The notes under the pieces: generated by a model
Database searches by the model: none
What the model was told of the DNA's origin: nothing
What the model saw: the letters and a program-made list of their open reading frames with translations, nothing else
Position numbers and translations under genes: made by a program
Assembly: GCA_900100475.1 (NCBI GenBank)
Contig: FMTU01000001.1
Location: 372,001 to 436,000, forward strand
Length of the DNA: 64,000 bases
Source: Sphingobium faniae
Lineage (GTDB): Bacteria; Pseudomonadota; Alphaproteobacteria; Sphingomonadales; Sphingomonadaceae
Direction of reading: 5' to 3'
Part shown: one piece after another, positions 1-8,327 of the stretch
How positions within the stretch are numbered: the first letter of the stretch is position 1
Layout of the letters: the number at the start of each line of letters is the position of its first letter

Positions 1-2
1 TC

Positions 3-1526
3 ACGGCCACGATCGATGGTCGCCTGATCGCGGTCGATGCCCGGAACGGCACGCCCTGCGCCGGTTTCGGCCGGAACGGGAAGGTCGACCTCAAGAGCGG
101 CCTCGGCCACGTCGATCACGGCTATTATTATGTCACATCCGCACCGCAGATCATCCGGGGCAAGATCGTGCTGGGCGGATGGGTGAACGACAACCAGCAT
201 ATTGGCGAACCATCGGGTGTTATCCGCGCCTTCGACGCGGTGAGCGGTCGCTTTGCCTGGGCGTTCGATGTCGGGCGACCGGATCAGCACGGCTCGCCCC
301 TCCCCGGCCAGAGCTTCACGCCCGGCACGCCCAATAGCTGGGCGCCGATCAGCGCCGACGAGGGGCTGGGCCTTGTCTATCTGCCGATCGGCAATTCTGT
401 ACCCGACTGGTATGGCGGCCAGCGTCGTCCGTTCGATGACAAGTTCAGCAGTTCGGTCATGGCGCTTGACGCGCAGACCGGCGCGCTGCGCTGGTCGTTC
501 CAGACGACGCATCATGATCTGTGGGATTATGACGTCGGATCGCAGCCGGTGCTCTACGATATGCCGGTCGGAAAGGGACGCGTGCCCGCCCTCATACAGG
601 CGACGAAGCGCGGGGAGATCTTCGTGCTCGACCGGCGTACCGGCCAGCCGATCACACCAGTAACCGAACGCCCCGTCCCGCGCAGCACGGTACCCGGCGA
701 ACGCGCCGCACGCACGCAACCCTTCTCCACCGGGATGCCGTCGCTCGCAGGCCCCGCGCCGACAGAAGCCCGGATGTGGGGTGTCACCCCCATCGACCAG
801 GCATGGTGCCGCGTCCAGTTCCTGCGCTCGCGCTGGGAAGGCCCCATGACGCCACCCGGGCTGGATCGCCAGACAATCGTGCATCCAGGCTATCAGGGGG
901 GCAGCGACTGGGGCAGCGTATCCATCGACCGCGACCGCGACCTGATGATCGCCAACAGCAACCATCTGTCCGTGCGGTCCCAGCTCATTTCGCGGGCGGA
1001 AGCCGACAAGGCCGGGGTGAAGCCCGTGTCCGCCGACGTCCATGGCGATATCGGCGGCACCGCGCCCCAGACCGGAACCCCCTATGCGGTGCGCCTGATC
1101 CCTTTTCTTTCGCCGCTCGGCGTGCCGTGCGAACAGCCGCCTTATGGCCGCATCTCGGCGATTGACCTCAAGACCCGCAAACTGGTCTGGTCAAAGCCGT
1201 TCGGCTCCGCGATCGACAGCGGCCCCTTTGGCATCCCGTCCATGCTGCCCATCACCATGGGCGTGCCCAATACCGGGGGATCGGTCGTGACGCGTGGCGG
1301 CGTGACCTTCATCGGTGCGACGCAGGACCGCTATCTGCGGGCCTATGAAACCGCAACCGGCAAGCTGTTATGGCAGGCCCGCCTGCCGGCCGGAGGGCAG
1401 GCGACGCCGATGACCTATGCGGCGGGCGGGCGGCAATATGTCGTTATCGCCGCCGGTGGCAGCGGCGCCATCAAGAGCAAGAGCGGCGATTATGTGATCG
1501 CCTACGCCCTGCCCCAGACCCACTAG
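3..1526 (+). CDS. PQQ-dependent glucose/quinate/shikimate-type dehydrogenase, 5'-truncated by window edge
   Basis: The reading frame is open from the first bases of the window, so the start lies upstream; 507 residues are visible. The sequence has the repeated tryptophan-containing blades of the membrane-bound PQQ dehydrogenase propeller (WSFQTTHHDLWDYDVGSQP, DWGSVSIDRDRDLMIANSN) and ends with a closing blade (KLLWQARLPAGGQATPMTY). Family members oxidise a sugar or cyclic polyol at the periplasmic face and pass electrons to ubiquinone. They are usually about 800 residues with an N-terminal membrane anchor, which would be outside the window. The substrate cannot be told from sequence: glucose, quinate or another alcohol is possible. 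It sits 18 bases before an epoxide hydrolase gene and may be the first visible gene of that operon. Confidence 0.88.
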   Translation, partial: TATIDGRLIAVDARNGTPCAGFGRNGKVDLKSGLGHVDHGYYYVTSAPQIIRGKIVLGGWVNDNQHIGEPSGVIRAFDAVSGRFAWAFDVGRPDQHGSPLPGQSFTPGTPNSWAPISADEGLGLVYLPIGNSVPDWYGGQRRPFDDKFSSSVMALDAQTGALRWSFQTTHHDLWDYDVGSQPVLYDMPVGKGRVPALIQATKRGEIFVLDRRTGQPITPVTERPVPRSTVPGERAARTQPFSTGMPSLAGPAPTEARMWGVTPIDQAWCRVQFLRSRWEGPMTPPGLDRQTIVHPGYQGGSDWGSVSIDRDRDLMIANSNHLSVRSQLISRAEADKAGVKPVSADVHGDIGGTAPQTGTPYAVRLIPFLSPLGVPCEQPPYGRISAIDLKTRKLVWSKPFGSAIDSGPFGIPSMLPITMGVPNTGGSVVTRGGVTFIGATQDRYLRAYETATGKLLWQARLPAGGQATPMTYAAGGRQYVVIAAGGSGAIKSKSGDYVIAYALPQTH

Positions 1527-1544
1527 CCCATAGGAGCGTCGATC

Positions 1545-2702
1545 ATGCCCCCCCAACCGTTCAGCATCGCCATCCCCGACGCCGACCTGGACCGGCTGCG
1601 CGACCGCATCCGGTCGACCCGTTGGGCCGACGACTGGGACAATGGCGACTGGCATTATGGGGTCGAACGCGAATGGTTGCGGTCGATGGCATTCTATTGG
1701 GCCAATGATTTCGACTGGCGCGCGCAGGAATCCGGGATCAACCGCTGGCCGCAATTCACCACCGACATTGACGGTTACCGCATCCACTTCCTGCATGTGA
1801 AAGGCAAAGGCCCCGACCCCCGGCCGCTGGTGCTGACCCATGGCTGGCCCTGGACATTCTGGGACTGGAAGGACGTGATCGGCCCGCTGACCGATCCGGC
1901 CGCCCATGGCGGCGACCCCGCCCTCTCCTTTGACCTCGTCATCCCCTCGCTTCCCGGCTTCGCCTTTTCCACGCCGCTGCGGCAGAAGGTGAATGTTCGC
2001 ATCATCGGCCGGCTGTGGACCGGCCTGATGCGCGACGTGCTGGGCTATGACCGCTTCATGGCGGCGGGCGGCGACTGGGGCGCACTGGTGACGGCGGAGC
2101 TTGGCCATGCCCATGCCGACCATGTCGATGCCGTGCATCTGGCCATGCCGATGCTGCCGGGTCTCGACCAGTTCAACATGAGTCCCGACGATTTCGCGCC
2201 CGATGAACAGTGGATGCCCCAGCGTCAGGCGGAAAGCTGGCCGCTGATCGCCAGCCATGTCACCGTACAGAGCAACGATCCGCAGACGCTGGCCTATGCG
2301 CTGGCGGATTCGCCTGTCGGCACCGCCGCCTGGCTATGGGAACGCCGCCACGCCTGGAGCGACAATGGCGGCGACATCTTCAAGAGCTTCGACCGCGATT
2401 TCCTGTGCACCACGGCGTCGCTCTATTGGTTGACCAACAGCATCGGATCGTCGCTGCGTATCTATAAGGACCATTTCGGCGCCGCCGATCCATGGCCGCT
2501 GCTGCACGATGGAAAGATCATTTCCGTGCCGACCGGCTTTGCCATCGCGCCCAAGGAACTGATCTTCCTGCCGCGCAAGATAGCGGAAGAGCGGACGAAC
2601 CTGCATCGCTGGACCATCTTGCCAAGTGGCGGACATTTTTCGGGCGCCGAGAACCCGGCCGCCCTTGTCGACGAATATCGGGCGCTCGCAAGGGCGCTCT
2701 GA
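1545..2702 (+). CDS. Epoxide hydrolase, EHN-domain alpha/beta hydrolase
   Basis: The product has 385 residues. An N-terminal EHN (epoxide hydrolase N-terminus) domain covers roughly residues 5-110 (FSIAIPDADLDRLRDRIRST), followed by an alpha/beta-hydrolase core. The oxyanion-hole motif HGWP is at 99-102, the nucleophile is Asp177 in GGDWG, and the catalytic His is about residue 364 in SGGHFSG. Family members open epoxides to diols through an aspartyl-ester intermediate. The start has a good ribosome-binding site (TAGGAG, about 8 bases upstream). It lies between the PQQ dehydrogenase and a run of phosphotransferase-fold genes, which suggests that an epoxide-bearing intermediate is handled. The substrate is unknown. 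Confidence 0.88.
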   Translation: MPPQPFSIAIPDADLDRLRDRIRSTRWADDWDNGDWHYGVEREWLRSMAFYWANDFDWRAQESGINRWPQFTTDIDGYRIHFLHVKGKGPDPRPLVLTHGWPWTFWDWKDVIGPLTDPAAHGGDPALSFDLVIPSLPGFAFSTPLRQKVNVRIIGRLWTGLMRDVLGYDRFMAAGGDWGALVTAELGHAHADHVDAVHLAMPMLPGLDQFNMSPDDFAPDEQWMPQRQAESWPLIASHVTVQSNDPQTLAYALADSPVGTAAWLWERRHAWSDNGGDIFKSFDRDFLCTTASLYWLTNSIGSSLRIYKDHFGAADPWPLLHDGKIISVPTGFAIAPKELIFLPRKIAEERTNLHRWTILPSGGHFSGAENPAALVDEYRALARAL

Positions 2703-2721
2703 ACCGCAAAATCGGGAGAAT

Positions 2722-3945
2722 ATGATGCTGACGCCTTATGATGAGTTCCCATGCCACCAGACACCCCATCCGTTCAGCTATATCGCCAATACCGACTATA
2801 GCTGGGACGAAGGCTATTTCTTCGGTGCGTTCAATCCCGACGAGAAGGTGTTTCTGGGCTGCGGCTTCCGTATCAATCCCAATACCGACATGATCGGCGG
2901 CTACTGCCTCATCAACGTCGACGGCCGCCAATATACCACTCGATTCAGCCGCTGCTGGCGGCAGGATTTCGGTTTTCGCGTCGGGCCGTGGAATGTCGAG
3001 ATCATCGAACCGCTCAAGACGCTGCGCTACACGCTGGAGGCCAATGACAGCGACCTGACGCTCGACGTGCTGTGGACAGGATCATCGCCCGCCTATCTGG
3101 AAGAGCATCACCTCGCGCACAACCGCGGACGTCGCACCACGGACCAGTCGCGCTATTCGCAGCCCGGCACCGTCAGCGGCTTCGTCAAACTGGGCGATCA
3201 GAGCTGGGATCTGGGCCAGCCCGGTTGGGTGGGCGCGCGCGATCATAGCTGGGGCCTCTATGCCGAACGCCCCCCGATCCCGCCCGAGGCCAAATGGCTG
3301 CCGCCGCGCAAGATCGGTGGAGCCAAGCGGGCGCTTCGTTTCTGGACCGTCTTCAAGACCGGCGATTATAGCGGCTTCTACCATCTGCACGAGGATGCCG
3401 AGGGTGTGCAGCGCGAACTGGACGATGTGTTCGGCAATCCACTGGGCGGCCGCCTCTACAAGGGCTGGAATGAGGAAGAGGTCGGACTGAAGGCGGCGCG
3501 GCATGAACTGCAATTCCGTCCCGGCACCCGCATCCTTGAACATGCGACGATCTATATGACCGACACGGTCAATCGCGACTGGGTGCAGACCTTCGAAGTC
3601 GTCTGCCCGCCCTGGCTGGTCCAGACAAATGGCTATTCGGTCGGTGCGTGGAAGGATGGCGGCACTTTCCATACCTATCACGGATCGGAGGAACTGGCCG
3701 TGGAATGGGACGATTTCGACTTTTCGCAGCAGCCGGTCTCGTACACGCCCTATGGCGTCGAGCAGGAAGCCGGCCTCAATCTCGACGCGCTCAACAGCGG
3801 ACTCGACTATAGCAAGCCGATCCACGGCATCGAATATCTTTGCCGAGTGGTGACGACCGCGCCCGATGGCACCCGGCATGTCGGTTCCGCGCATATCGAG
3901 CATTTCATCAACGGGCGCTTCGACCCTTATGGCTTCACGGACTGA
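2722..3945 (+). CDS. Uncharacterised protein, possible AttH/CrtC-like or DUF7064/7065-type family
   Basis: The product has 407 residues, or 406 if the second of two adjacent ATGs is used; GGAG at 2715-2718 fits the second slightly better. There is no signal peptide and no membrane segment. The sequence is rich in Trp, Tyr and His with many short beta-like stretches, and has a GARDHSWG motif near the middle. That motif and the beta-rich pattern recall the AttH/CrtC-like (carotenoid 1,2-hydratase-like) beta-barrel proteins and the DUF7064/7065 proteins that I associate with phosphotransferase genes in sphingomonads; this assignment is from memory and weak. It lies 19 bases after the epoxide hydrolase and 4 bases before a phosphotransferase-like gene, so it is very likely co-transcribed. 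No reaction can be assigned. Confidence 0.8.
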   Translation: MMLTPYDEFPCHQTPHPFSYIANTDYSWDEGYFFGAFNPDEKVFLGCGFRINPNTDMIGGYCLINVDGRQYTTRFSRCWRQDFGFRVGPWNVEIIEPLKTLRYTLEANDSDLTLDVLWTGSSPAYLEEHHLAHNRGRRTTDQSRYSQPGTVSGFVKLGDQSWDLGQPGWVGARDHSWGLYAERPPIPPEAKWLPPRKIGGAKRALRFWTVFKTGDYSGFYHLHEDAEGVQRELDDVFGNPLGGRLYKGWNEEEVGLKAARHELQFRPGTRILEHATIYMTDTVNRDWVQTFEVVCPPWLVQTNGYSVGAWKDGGTFHTYHGSEELAVEWDDFDFSQQPVSYTPYGVEQEAGLNLDALNSGLDYSKPIHGIEYLCRVVTTAPDGTRHVGSAHIEHFINGRFDPYGFTD

Positions 3946-3949
3946 AGCC

Positions 3950-5017
3950 ATGGACTTCAGCCCCGACAATATGGCGCGCTATCTTGACCACCGTCTGGGG
4001 GGCAAGGTCCGCATCGACGACATCAGCCGCTTTGGCCGTGGAACCTCGCGCCAGACATGGTTCGTCGATGCGATGCGGGACGGCGAGAAGCACGAACTCG
4101 TCTTCCGGCTCGATCTTGACGCCGGCAGCTTCGGCGATGCGCCGCTGGATGAGGAATATTTCATCTACGAGCGGCTCGGCCATACCAACGTACCCGCCGC
4201 TCGTGCCCTGTGGTGGGAGGATGATCCGCAATGGGCGACCACCGCCCCCTTCTATGTGCGCAGCCGCGTGGATGGGGACTGGAATATTCCCAACTTCACC
4301 AATCCCGATCCCCGATATGACGATCTGCGCATCCGCATCTCAAAGGAATGGGTGCGCAAGATCGCCATTGTCCATGCGGTCGACTGGAAAGGCCTTGGCA
4401 TCGACCAGCGGCTGCCTGCTCCTAAGTCGCTGGCCGACTGCGGACCCAATTATGTGAACATGATCGTCGCCCATTTCGAAGCCGATCGCATCGAAGGCGA
4501 TCCGATCCTGCTCGAAAGCGCCGAGCGGCTGCGCGACATTGCGCCGCCTGCGTCGAAGATCTGCCTGTGCAAGGGCACCAACGGCTTTGGGGAAGAGATT
4601 TTCCGCGGCGAGGAAATCGTCGCGCTCAGCGATTGGGAGGAAGTTTCGATCGGCGATCCTGCGAACGATTTCGCCTATGTTCAGTATCTGGTGCCCGAGA
4701 TCAGGCAGGACGGCAAGAGCATATGGGGCATGGCCCAGGCGCTGGACTATTATGAGGAACTGACCGGGACGCATGTCCCATTGAAAACGATAGACTATTA
4801 TCGCGGCGTGCGGATGCTGCGCATGCTCGTCATGATGGCGCGCGCGGCGGCGGCGGTTCATAGATACCCGCGCATCGCCGAAGTGCGGCAACTTTATGCG
4901 TCGACCGAAGTCGCCCTTCATTCGCATAATGTCCTGTTGCAGTCGATGGGCCTCAAGACGGCCTTCGATCCCGAAATATTCCAGGAAGTTCATATGTCGG
5001 TGGAGGTGTTGTCGTGA
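3950..5017 (+). CDS. APH-fold phosphotransferase-family protein with degenerate catalytic loop
   Basis: The product has 355 residues. The ATG at 3950 is preferred because it starts 4 bases after the previous stop; an ATG at 3929 is possible. The overall pattern is that of the aminoglycoside phosphotransferase / ACAD10-like kinase fold: a glycine-rich N-lobe (SRFGRGTSRQTW) and a C-lobe with the metal-binding segment LSDWEEVSIGDPANDFAY (Asp228). Where kinases of this fold have HGDxxxxN, this protein reads CKGTNGFGEE (Lys208-Gly-Thr210), so the catalytic base Asp and the metal-binding Asn appear to be missing. It may be a pseudokinase, a regulatory partner of the intact homologue at 5538, or an enzyme with different chemistry. 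The downstream gene starts inside its stop codon. Confidence 0.85.
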   Translation: MDFSPDNMARYLDHRLGGKVRIDDISRFGRGTSRQTWFVDAMRDGEKHELVFRLDLDAGSFGDAPLDEEYFIYERLGHTNVPAARALWWEDDPQWATTAPFYVRSRVDGDWNIPNFTNPDPRYDDLRIRISKEWVRKIAIVHAVDWKGLGIDQRLPAPKSLADCGPNYVNMIVAHFEADRIEGDPILLESAERLRDIAPPASKICLCKGTNGFGEEIFRGEEIVALSDWEEVSIGDPANDFAYVQYLVPEIRQDGKSIWGMAQALDYYEELTGTHVPLKTIDYYRGVRMLRMLVMMARAAAAVHRYPRIAEVRQLYASTEVALHSHNVLLQSMGLKTAFDPEIFQEVHMSVEVLS

Positions 5018-5520
5018 TCCTGCCGACCATATACGACATGCTGATCTGCATGGAACAGACCATCGTCAACACGGTGGAACCGGACCTGAAAAGCCACAAG
5101 GGCCTGAGCGCGACCGCGACGATCAAGCATATGTTGCGGCAGTCCGCGCTGCGGCTGGAGCATGAGGGCGCCTTTCTGGTCGAGGATATCGCACGGCAGC
5201 GCGTGCTGATACGCCGCATCGCCGACTATCTGTCGGGAGCGGGGGATCCGATCGGCGCGACAGTAGCAGAGGCGCTGGACGCGATACCGGGCGCGCCGGA
5301 GGGCTATCCCACGCTTTCCGCTCTCTCGGAAATCGGCGTCGCCTTGCGCAACCAGTTTCATGATGGCCTCAAGGCGCTTCAGGCGCTGCGTGACAGCCGG
5401 GCCGACGACGCGGATTATGCCGCATTGCGCGCCGACATCCGAACCTATGCCGAATGGCAGATCGGTGAGGAGACGAAGCTGATCGGACCCGCCTCATTCG
5501 GTCAGGGACCGCGCCGCTGA
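5014..5520 (+). CDS. Small hypothetical protein of phosphotransferase cassette
   Basis: The product has 168 residues and I do not recognise a family. The GTG start overlaps the preceding TGA (GTGA), which implies translational coupling. It is predicted mostly helical, with heptad-like charged/hydrophobic stretches around residues 35-75 (RQSALRLEHEGAFLVEDIAR) and a second helical half at 105-160. There is no signal peptide or membrane segment. The position between two APH-fold genes and the coupling suggest a structural or accessory role with those proteins. A later in-frame ATG (residue 9 or 13) could be the true start. Confidence 0.72.
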   Translation: MILPTIYDMLICMEQTIVNTVEPDLKSHKGLSATATIKHMLRQSALRLEHEGAFLVEDIARQRVLIRRIADYLSGAGDPIGATVAEALDAIPGAPEGYPTLSALSEIGVALRNQFHDGLKALQALRDSRADDADYAALRADIRTYAEWQIGEETKLIGPASFGQGPRR

Positions 5521-5537
5521 CCCCTGCGAAAGGAGAT

Positions 5538-6653
5538 ATGACGATCATGGCCGCCCATGCCGCACCGCCGCCGGTTCCCCGCAAATTCGACCAGTTGACG
5601 ACCGAATGGCTGTCGGCCGCATTGGCCAGCCGCTATCCGGGCGTGGAGGTTCTCTCCTCCCGCCTGGACGGGAAGATGGGCTATAAACCCAATAAGCAGC
5701 GCATCCATTTGACGTATAATGATGCGGCGGGGCGCTATGGCCTTCCCGACACCATGATCGTCAAGGGCGGCTTTCAGGACGAGGGCAATTACGGTTCCGG
5801 CCTGGATGCCGGAATGCAGCTCGAAATATTGGGCCATCGCGACGCCGCCCCTTATTACGGCATCAATACCGCAGGCATCCATTATCTCCACTATGACGCC
5901 GAGCAGGCGGGCGCGATCATGTTGATGGAGGATCTGGCGGCGCGCAGGCAGGCCCGCTTCTTCCATGTCTTCACGCCCCTGTCGGTGGGACAGGCCATCG
6001 CCTTCACCGACGCCATCGCCGACTATAACGCCGCATCCTGGAACAGCCCGGACTTCCACGCCGGCGGCCGGATCGGACCCGATAGCGAGATGGGTCGTAT
6101 AAAGGGCGTCATCTACGATAGCTATTTCGCACGCTTCACATCCGACCCAGACTTTTTTGACGCACATATCCAACTGCCGCGCGGCGCGGCCCTGCCCCGC
6201 CTGTTGCGCGACCGCGAACGGCTCGACCGCGCGCTAACTGCTTTCTGGGGCGTCGCCGCCGCACAGCCGCAATGCTACATTCATGGCGACGAGCATCTGG
6301 GCAACCTCTTCGTCGAACCGGACGGAAAGCCCGGTTTCCTCGATTATGCAGGGCGGCCGGATAGCTGGAACCTGGGACTGGCCTATTTCCTCATCCACGC
6401 GCTCGATGTCGCGGACCGCCGCGCCTGGGAAAAAATGCTGCTGACGCGCTATCTGGATCGGTTGCGCCGCAACGGCATCGACGCGCCCGCATTCGAGGAT
6501 GCATGGTTCGCCTATCGCTGCGCGTCCGTCCTGATGCTCGGCATCTGGATCAACAACAGTCCGCGCTGGCAGCCCGAAACGATCAATACGGCCAATTGCG
6601 TGCGTGCAGCCGCCGCCGTACTCGATCATGACGCGCTGGCGCTGCTGGGCTGA
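5538..6653 (+). CDS. APH-fold phosphotransferase with intact catalytic loop
   Basis: The product has 371 residues, with a strong ribosome-binding site (AAAGGAG, 3-4 bases before ATG; a second ATG follows three codons later). The catalytic loop is canonical for the aminoglycoside/choline kinase fold: HGDEHLGN with His249, Asp251 and Asn256, and the metal-binding Asp269 in FLDYAG. It therefore probably transfers phosphate from ATP or GTP to a hydroxyl on a small molecule. Enzymes of this fold include antibiotic kinases and kinases that prime hydroxy-acids for degradation; which applies is unknown. It is the last gene of the + strand cassette beginning at 1545 or earlier. The contrast with the degenerate homologue at 3950 is notable. 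Confidence 0.86.
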   Translation: MTIMAAHAAPPPVPRKFDQLTTEWLSAALASRYPGVEVLSSRLDGKMGYKPNKQRIHLTYNDAAGRYGLPDTMIVKGGFQDEGNYGSGLDAGMQLEILGHRDAAPYYGINTAGIHYLHYDAEQAGAIMLMEDLAARRQARFFHVFTPLSVGQAIAFTDAIADYNAASWNSPDFHAGGRIGPDSEMGRIKGVIYDSYFARFTSDPDFFDAHIQLPRGAALPRLLRDRERLDRALTAFWGVAAAQPQCYIHGDEHLGNLFVEPDGKPGFLDYAGRPDSWNLGLAYFLIHALDVADRRAWEKMLLTRYLDRLRRNGIDAPAFEDAWFAYRCASVLMLGIWINNSPRWQPETINTANCVRAAAAVLDHDALALLG

Positions 6654-6793
6654 CACCGCTTTGTTATCGAGCCTTCACTTGAGCAACTGGCCGGATGATA
6701 TACAGATAGCCCCATGACAGAAAATCGGGAGCAGCGGTCAAGCTGGATTTCATAGCCATGCCGGCGCCCGAATGAGAGCAATGCAAAGAATAA

Positions 6794-6990
6794 ATGGATT
6801 GCCGAATGGATCGGCTGGACGTCTTTGATCTCAAGATATTGCAGACGCTTGCCAATGATGGCCGTATTGGTTGGCAGGAACTGGCCGGACAGGTCGGCCT
6901 TTCTCTTACGCCTACGCTTCGACGCGTGAAGCGGTTGGAAAACGAAAATTATATATTGGGCTATGCCGCCACGGTAAACGAAGTGGCATG
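6794..6990 (+). pseudogene. Lrp/AsnC-family regulator remnant, N-terminal HTH only
   Basis: About 65 codons match the winged-helix DNA-binding half of Lrp/AsnC regulators (MDRLDVFDLKILQTLANDG, then VGLSLTPTLRRVKRLENE). The reading frame continues past 6990 but the sequence no longer resembles Lrp: the ligand-binding RAM domain is absent and the DNA runs straight into a LysR-like fragment in another frame. Intact family members are about 150-165 residues. It is probably the decayed end of a regulator gene. A hybrid protein could still be made from the open frame (6794-7252), but that seems unlikely to fold as a normal regulator. Confidence 0.65.
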
Positions 6991-7220
6991 GGGCGCAGCA
7001 TCAACGCCTTTTTTTTGTGGCAGTCGCGCAAGCCAAAAGCTTTTCGCGCGCCGCGATGGCCGTGCAGGTTGCACCTTCCACTCTTTCCCGGCGGATCGCG
7101 CGTTTCGAAAGAGCGAGCGGGCTGCGTCTGCTCAACCGCACGACGCGGATCGTCGAGTTGACTGCGGAAGGCACGGTATACCCGCGCCGGGCGGAACGGA
7201 TCCGATCGCGCCAGCCATAG
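6988..7220 (+). pseudogene. LysR-family regulator remnant, N-terminal HTH, frameshifted at a T8 run
   Basis: From ATG 6988 the sequence reads MGRSINAFF, then after a run of eight T (7009-7016) the frame must shift by one base to continue as VAVAQAKSFSRAA, PSTLSRRIARFERASG and LRLLNRTTRIVELTAEG. Those are hallmark segments of the LysR-type helix-turn-helix. With six or nine T the two halves would be in one frame. The open frame stops at 7220 after about 75 codons, whereas LysR regulators are about 300 residues, so the effector domain is gone. It abuts the Lrp remnant directly. Confidence 0.7.
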
Positions 7221-7271
7221 GCCTGCACGATCCCGGAAGCTCCATCGGCTAACGCGCACCCCTGTGGCGCG

Positions 7272-8090
7272 TCAGCCGCCAGCGGACTTATCGACGAAAT
7301 CTCTCATCATGGCCGCGCCCAGGGTCGCACGGTCCGCTGGGTTCATTGCGCTGAAATCGGCGATGGCCTGCGCGACGTCGTCGACGATCCAAAACGGCCC
7401 CTCGCCCAGACGATCCATAGCGCCCCGGGCTATATGTGCCGGGTCCGCCGCATTTTCCAGCGGTCCGAACGCATCGTGCATGGCGGGCGTGGCCGTCGGA
7501 CCGATAATCGGGCAAAGCAAACGCACGCCGCATTGTTTGAATTCAAACCACAGCGCTTCGCTCAGATTATGAATGAACGCCTTGGTCGCCCCGTAAAAAG
7601 CAAAGCCCGGCGAACCGAGAGATCCCGAAATTGAGCCCATTGTTATAATGCTCCCGCGTTCACGGGCGCACATTGCGCGACCGAAATGATGAAGAAGCCG
7701 GGTCTGCGCGATCACATTGCGCTGCATTCGCCCCGCGATGCGATTCCATTCATCTTCGACAAAGGGTCGATAATCGGTTTCAGCGCCGGCATTATAGATG
7801 AAGGTTCCGATCTCCAGACTGGAAGTCTCTTCAACGATCCGGTCAATCGAATGCTCATCCTCCATGTCCAGCGCCAAGCTACATACTGTGATGCCGGGGT
7901 AATTTTCGGCAATTTCGTTCGCCGCTTTCGTCAAGCGATCCGCGCGCCTTGCAATCAGCAGGAGATTGACGCCGCGTTGCGCCAACTCATGCGCGAAGGC
8001 TAGACCAATGCCATCGGAACCACCGACGATTAGACCCCACTGACCGAATTGCTCTCCTGCCATCTCTTCAATCCTCGTACATGTTGGCAA
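7272..8090 (-). CDS. Short-chain dehydrogenase/reductase (SDR)
   Basis: The product has up to 272 residues; a start at the ATG ending at 8063 (MAGEQFG) would give 263. The classical SDR signature is complete: dinucleotide-binding GGSDGIG (23-29), NAG (100-102), a catalytic Ser near 153-155 in MGSISGS, and YGATK with Tyr166 and Lys170. It should oxidise or reduce a hydroxyl/keto group with NAD(P). The gene is isolated among decayed genes and is divergent from the cassette at 1545-6653. It could act on the same hydroxylated substrates, but this is only suggested by position. Confidence 0.88.
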   Translation of the reverse strand: MPTCTRIEEMAGEQFGQWGLIVGGSDGIGLAFAHELAQRGVNLLLIARRADRLTKAANEIAENYPGITVCSLALDMEDEHSIDRIVEETSSLEIGTFIYNAGAETDYRPFVEDEWNRIAGRMQRNVIAQTRLLHHFGRAMCARERGSIITMGSISGSLGSPGFAFYGATKAFIHNLSEALWFEFKQCGVRLLCPIIGPTATPAMHDAFGPLENAADPAHIARGAMDRLGEGPFWIVDDVAQAIADFSAMNPADRATLGAAMMRDFVDKSAGG

Positions 8091-8119
8091 TCGGTTTCGA
8101 CTGCCGTGTGGCGTATGCC

Positions 8120-8302
8120 TTAGAAAGTCGGCGCATCAACAATAGCTATGCCCTCCTCGTTCATCAGCTTGCCGAAGCCGTAGTCGTCCGCCTTGTCCAC
8201 GTGGCAGAGCGCTTCCCTGAGGGCAATCTCACCAAGATGGGCGGAGCCGAAGCCGAAGGCTGTTCGAGATGTTTTCTGCCGGGCGTTATAGTTAAATTCT
8301 TA
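8120..8302 (-). pseudogene. Unidentified gene remnant, C-terminal fragment
   Basis: On the - strand a frame of 59 codons runs between in-frame stops at 8300-8302 and 8120-8122. It has codon use typical of this genome (mostly G or C in third position) and a protein-like sequence: TAFGFGSAHLGEIALREA, then VDKADDYGFGKLMNEEG, ending VDAPTF. There is no start codon with a ribosome-binding site, and upstream DNA is stop-rich and AT-rich. I do not recognise the family. It is best read as the C-terminal end of a deleted gene, lying beside another remnant on the opposite strand. Confidence 0.4.
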
Positions 8303-8327
8303 CAATCAACTTCTCAAATTTGCCAGG

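Noticed and set aside
6794..7252. A single intact 152-residue regulator
   Set aside because: Only the first 65 residues resemble Lrp; the rest is an out-of-frame reading of a LysR fragment.
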